Assembly: GCA_003427395.1 (NCBI GenBank)
Contig: BFEA01000338.1
Coordinates: forward strand, 1,043,993-1,076,163
Direction of reading: 5' to 3'
Source of the DNA: Chara braunii
Lineage: Eukaryota > Streptophyta > Charophyceae > Charales > Characeae
Length of the DNA stretch: 32,171 bases
The notes below the pieces were generated by a model. It saw nothing but the letters and a program-made list of their open reading frames with translations. It did no database searches and was not told where the DNA came from. The translations under genes and the position numbers were made by a program. This document shows positions 28,831 to 32,171 of the stretch, piece after piece; the first letter of the stretch is position 1; each line of letters begins with the position of its first letter.

Positions 28831-29118
28831 AGTCTCACACAACTTCGACGAAGGGGTGGCGTGCGAGCTCTGCTATGGCGGCCCGCAGGATTGTCGTCGA
28901 CACCCCCAACAGGAACGTGGAACCCGTTATAGCGGACACACTCCGAGATCTTCACCGTCCGCGCCGCGTCGGCACATGGAAAATGATCATATAATTTGCA
29001 ATAAAAATAGATAGTATTATTCAGTCTCAGAAGAAAAGTTAATAGAATAGATGAAAACAAAGATAAAAAAGGAATTCATAAGTGATTTTTGTTATATTAT
29101 TTCTAGAGAGTACAAATT
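28831..29118. other. no recognised feature
   Basis: GC-rich to about 28980, then an AT-rich stretch. Nothing I can name. Confidence 0.4.
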
Positions 29119-29200
29119 GCCGCTGTCCGGACTCGAACCGGAATGGACAAGCCGCAGGTACCTCACATTCAGCGATGGCCGCCGCAAATCCTCCGTGCAG
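29119..29200 (-). tRNA. tRNA 3'-half-like sequence, minus strand
   Basis: On the minus strand TCCGG-TTCGAGT-CCGGA forms a perfect five-pair T arm with a seven-base loop holding box B (29126-29142), followed by CAGCGGC-A as an acceptor strand and discriminator. The 5' half has no clear box A or D arm in the expected place, and the nearest partial acceptor partner lies ~100 bases away. It is best read as a tRNA fragment or a tRNA-derived repeat. Confidence 0.4.
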
Positions 29201-29625
29201 ATGTTTCGCTCCGGTGTCCGCTCCAGCGGTCTACACGCCACGGTGTGTTGATGTGTATCAGCCAAGGGTTTGAAATTTGAAATTTCAAAAGGGATTTTTG
29301 CACCGATTTTTCTCTCCGTAGCCCGGAAGGCCTCCCTGCCGCCACCACTGGACCACGCCTGAGGAGGGACAGACATCCCACCACCACGACGGACATCCAC
29401 CCCCGCGGCCGCGTATATGCGTATGGAATATGCGTATGGAATTCGCGGCAAAAACGGTAAAATTTTCCAAGGAGTTCATCCTAATTCCTGAGGATTTTCC
29501 AGGGAGGGTCTAAAGAGGCCCTGAGTTAGGCCGCTGGATGATTCCTTTTTTTTCACGAAAGTACCCCTACTCAAGATTGTGGGATCCAAGCTTTACTCCA
29601 CAACTAACGAATTCTGCCAAATGAG

Positions 29626-29706
29626 GACGAAATTTCCGGTCAAACATGGAAAGATACAGTCATAAGAACGAATTTTCCGGTAAAACATCGAAAGATACAC
29701 AGTCAT
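29626..29706 (+). repeat. two-copy ~40 bp tandem repeat
   Basis: GACGAAATTTCCGGTCAAAC with GAAAGATACAGTCAT (29626-29663) is repeated as GAACGAATTTTCCGGTAAAA with GAAAGATACACAGTCAT (29666-29706). Confidence 0.8.
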
Positions 29707-30591
29707 TCTTTATTTTTGTCTCGTGGTGAGTAGTGGACCGAGGCCCCTCTCCTTTTGCGGGAAGACCTGCCACGTCCTCAGCTGCAGCTACCCGTCTTCC
29801 CCCGAGCAGAACCGAAGGTTAATATCGCTGTATCTAGTCCAAAACAATGCCTCTATGATGACCGTATACGTCTATTTCGGGAAGAGGGTAGGCGAGATCG
29901 CGGAATGGTTCGACGGCATTTCCAAGGCGGGACGACGAGTTCGACATGTGTCCGAGCGGGTCCGCTACGCCTACCAGTCGGATGGCCACCTTTGTTGAGG
30001 TTCCGAAATCCAACGGCTGCTGCTTTCTACTGAGTTCATCAGCGTGCGCTTACCGTCAGATGATTGTAATGGAAGCGAACTCGATAGGAAGAATGGGATG
30101 GGCTGGGCGCACTCGTGCGGAAGGTTCTGTTCATGGTCACTCTTTTTCGTCTCTGCCGAACGTCGTCCTCGTCTTGTCAATTCCTTCTCTCCTGACCCGG
30201 GGCAAGGTCCCACTTGCACAGATTAAGAGATTCTGGCCGTTGATCTTTGTTATCTACGGTCAATGTCGCTTAATTCGTCTAAGTGGGACCTAGGCCCCGC
30301 CCGTCTCTGAGCCCACTCTCCTTGGTACTCTCCCACGAGCGCGATCGCGGNTTCTATGCGCGCGCTTTTTTTTTTTTTTTTCGGCGGGGAGCTGTGTTTT
30401 CGACACGGCACGGCGTTGGTGCTCTCCCGCTCTCTCCCTCCCTCTCCCTCCCTCTCCCTCCCTCCACCGCCCGCTGCTCTTGACTCTCTCCCTCTCTCAC
30501 CCTTCACGGCTCGAGGGAACTCCTCGACGGTAGACGCAGAGGGCAGTAGATTGGCTTCAGAGCCGGCTCTGACTCTCGCCACTCTCTCTCT
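29707..30591. other. no supported gene; low-complexity stretches
   Basis: Frames at 29723-30293 overlap on both strands with no domain. A poly(T) run sits at 30367-30380, a single N at 30351 and CCCTCTC-type pyrimidine repeats at 30425-30500. It may be the distal promoter of the gene at 31511. Confidence 0.4.
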
Positions 30592-30828
30592 CACCGCCCA
30601 CTGTCTCTCTCGCCTCCCTCTCTCTCTCTCTCTCTCTTTTCTCTCTCGTCTACTCTTGCCCATCGAGACTTATGACTAGGGTATAGTCGTTTGTCGCCGT
30701 TGATTTCGTTTTTCACCGCCCACGCTCTCTGTCACCTCCCTCTCTCGCTCTTTTGTCTCTCGTCTACTAATAGCTCATCGAGATTTATGACCAGGCTATA
30801 GTCGTTCGTCGCCGTTGATTTCGGTTTT
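30592..30828 (+). repeat. two-copy 122 bp tandem duplication
   Basis: Unit 1 starts CACCGCCCACTGTCTCTC (30592) and unit 2 starts CACCGCCCACGCTCTCTG (30714). Both end with TATAGTCGTTYGTCGCCGTT followed by GATTTCG and a T run. The CT stretch in the middle differs in length. It lies about 700 bp upstream of the gene start at 31511. Confidence 0.9.
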
Positions 30829-31030
30829 AGGAGCATTTTGATCACCGTTGGCGTGCGTGACGTAAAGCGGCAGTCGCACCCAGTCGCACAGGTATGTCAC
30901 GTAGTAGCGGCGCAGTCATCATCATCGTCGTCACTTTGCTCCGGTGGTAAGTGGGCGGGGATTGGCTGCCATTGCGCGTCCGCAGGTCTTCTTTATTTTT
31001 TGACATCCTGCTGTCGAGAGCACTGGATCG

Positions 31031-31085
<55 letters not shown>
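31031..31085. repeat. (GT)n(GA)n microsatellite
   Basis: GT run (31031-31052) followed by a GA run to about 31085. Confidence 0.95.
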
Positions 31086-31088
<3 letters not shown>

Positions 31089-31355
31089 GGGAAGGGAGGA
31101 ACGGCTTAGGGCATCCGCATGTCGACTGAATTAGAACGTAAATGTGGTCAGATGCATCCAGAAACTTCGGAGCGTGAATACGCCCTGACTCACCGCCAGT
31201 GCGTCTTCGTTCGTAGCTAAATGCCGTCGTTGTTGTGCGCCACGAGCGATCGCCATCGCTATGCTCTGAGGTAGAGATAAAAGGGTCAAGGGGCGGGCTA
31301 TCGCGTTTGCAACGTGTCTTGTTGGCACCTGGAGTGAGTTGCTCCACTCACAGGA

Positions 31356-31506
31356 GGCAGAGGGAGTCTCTGTTTCCCTCTCTCTGTCTCTGTTTCCCAA
31401 TCGGTCTGCTTCTCTCTCTGTTTCCTTCTCTCTGTTTACGCAATCTCTCTTTGTGACTGACTATCTGTGAGTGACATATCATCAGCGATCGGTGTCAGTT
31501 CTCTCT
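31356..31506 (+). promoter_or_regulatory. pyrimidine-rich leader of the gene at 31511
   Basis: CTCTCTG and TTTCCC phrases recur just upstream of the ATG, as in many plant 5' leaders. The transcription start cannot be placed. A weak A/T-rich GATAAAAGG lies at 31276-31284. Confidence 0.4.
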
Positions 31507-31510
31507 CCCC

Positions 31511-31828
31511 ATGGCGGCCTACCGCGGACATCAGCCGTTAAATGGCGCGAACTCATCATCGAGCCGTGTTATATGCTACTTAACTGTGCTGCCTATTTTT
31601 CTTGCGGCATTTGCGTTCTTTTTGTCGTGGAAGGGAGAATATAATGATCCGAACATAATCGACAAGATCTGGGCGGACGGAGAGGGCCAATTAGATTCAC
31701 CAATCTGGAGGAATCCTCCTGGACCCTCGAATACAGTTCGATGCGAAACTCGCGGTGGAGTGAAGTTGCCGACGTACCCCCAGCGAGCAAATTGGCGCGC
31801 ACCGGTTAAACAGAATCCTGGGCCGAAG
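31511..31828 (+). CDS. first coding exon of a single-pass membrane protein (unidentified)
   Basis: 106 codons from an ATG in good context (CCCCATGGCG) to a splice donor. Residues 1-19 are a hydrophilic cytosolic-type head (RGHQPLNGANSSSSR). Residues 20-40 (VICYLTVLPIFLAAFAFFLSW) form one hydrophobic helix flanked by Arg19 and Lys41, the pattern of a type II signal-anchor. The remainder is polar and proline/asparagine-rich (WKGEYNDPNIIDKIWADGEG, SPIWRNPPGPSN, NWRAPVKQNPGPK) and would face the lumen. This layout occurs in Golgi or ER enzymes and transport proteins, but I do not recognise the family and give no function. The exon length is a multiple of three, so the intron is in phase 0. The rest of the gene is outside the window. 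Minus-strand frames here are shadows. Confidence 0.72.
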
Positions 31829-32082
31829 GTGAGTCCAAAAAATCCATCGCGTCTACCAATCCATCCACAGTCGGGCATTACCCTTACCCTTTGTCTGGGT
31901 GTGTGTGTTTGGGGGTGGGGGGCAGGGGACGGGCGGTTGGGTAGGTCGTAGACTCTGACTGAACCCTTTCTGATGTCTCTGTGCGTGTCTGTTTCTCTAT
32001 CCGTCTCGCATCTTCGTCTCTCACTTGTCTCCGCCTGTCTGTGTCCTGTGGGCCTGTTTTTCTGTCACACAGCCAGCGAGCG

Positions 32083-32135
<53 letters not shown>

Positions 32136-32171
32136 TAAGTTTGCCATCCCGGGGACCTCTGGTTCTATCCA
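31829..32171 (+). other. start of intron 1, with (GA)n
   Basis: AAG|GTGAGT at 31826-31834 is a near-consensus donor. Beyond it the frame soon meets stops and the sequence turns T- and CT-rich, as plant introns do. A (GA)n run of about 23 units lies at 32087-32132. No acceptor is seen before the window ends. Confidence 0.7.

Noticed and set aside
29723-30293. Overlapping plus-strand frames of about 90-115 codons
   Set aside because: Three frames overlap with no recognisable domain, and none has a convincing start context or splice site.

Overview
This window is non-coding-rich nuclear DNA from a streptophyte (plant-lineage) genome assembly. The evidence is the spliced gene start at the right edge, long (GA)n/(CT)n microsatellites, and decayed retroelements of plant type: an L1-like LINE with a CCHC-knuckle ORF1 and a zf-RVT tail, tRNA-derived SINEs and a PIF/Harbinger-type transposase fragment. 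The style of the LINE ORF1 and of the Harbinger fragment recalls the charophyte alga Chara from memory, but that is inference only. Three assembly marks are present: a 406-base N gap (18971-19376), single Ns inside low-complexity sequence (2544, 30351), and a back-to-back pair of Tn5 mosaic ends (951-988) that looks like a mate-pair junction adapter left in the contig.

Layout. 1-2900: pyrimidine tracts, microsatellites, short tandem repeats and no supported gene. 2929-11316: a near full-length but dead LINE on the plus strand (LINE-A; ORF1, endonuclease, reverse transcriptase, zf-RVT, 3'UTR, poly(A)), flanked on both sides by copies of the same ~75-83 bp sequence. The left copy carries a hammerhead-ribozyme-like core. 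11528-12292: two head-to-tail copies of one tRNA-derived SINE. About 12380-17880: a second LINE of the same or a related family on the minus strand (LINE-B), much more AT-rich and decayed, recognisable by endonuclease, RT and zf-RVT blocks in the right order and split by a foldback (MITE-like) element. 18460-18955: hairpins and two tRNA-like sequences. 19377-28150: gene-poor repeat territory with inverted repeats, a degenerate ~115 bp array (20560-20980), a 303/315 bp direct repeat pair 4.9 kb apart, a seven-copy 21 bp dispersed motif and a five-copy ~122 bp array with dimeric (A-B-A-B-A) order. 28190-28830 (minus): a broken PIF/Harbinger-like transposase fragment. 30592-30828: a 122 bp tandem duplication. 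31511-31828: the first coding exon of a single-pass membrane protein, followed by a good splice donor and the start of an intron that runs off the window.

No operon, CRISPR or prokaryotic logic is present. The only host gene I can support is the 5' exon at the right edge. Most open frames elsewhere are translations of microsatellites, tandem repeats or the opposite strand of mobile elements. The most useful observations are the adapter artefact, the shared LINE flanks with the ribozyme-like core, the nested LINE-B/foldback arrangement, the 390 bp tandem duplication inside LINE-A, and the repeat arrays at 20.6-21.0 kb and 25.0-26.5 kb, which share a core.
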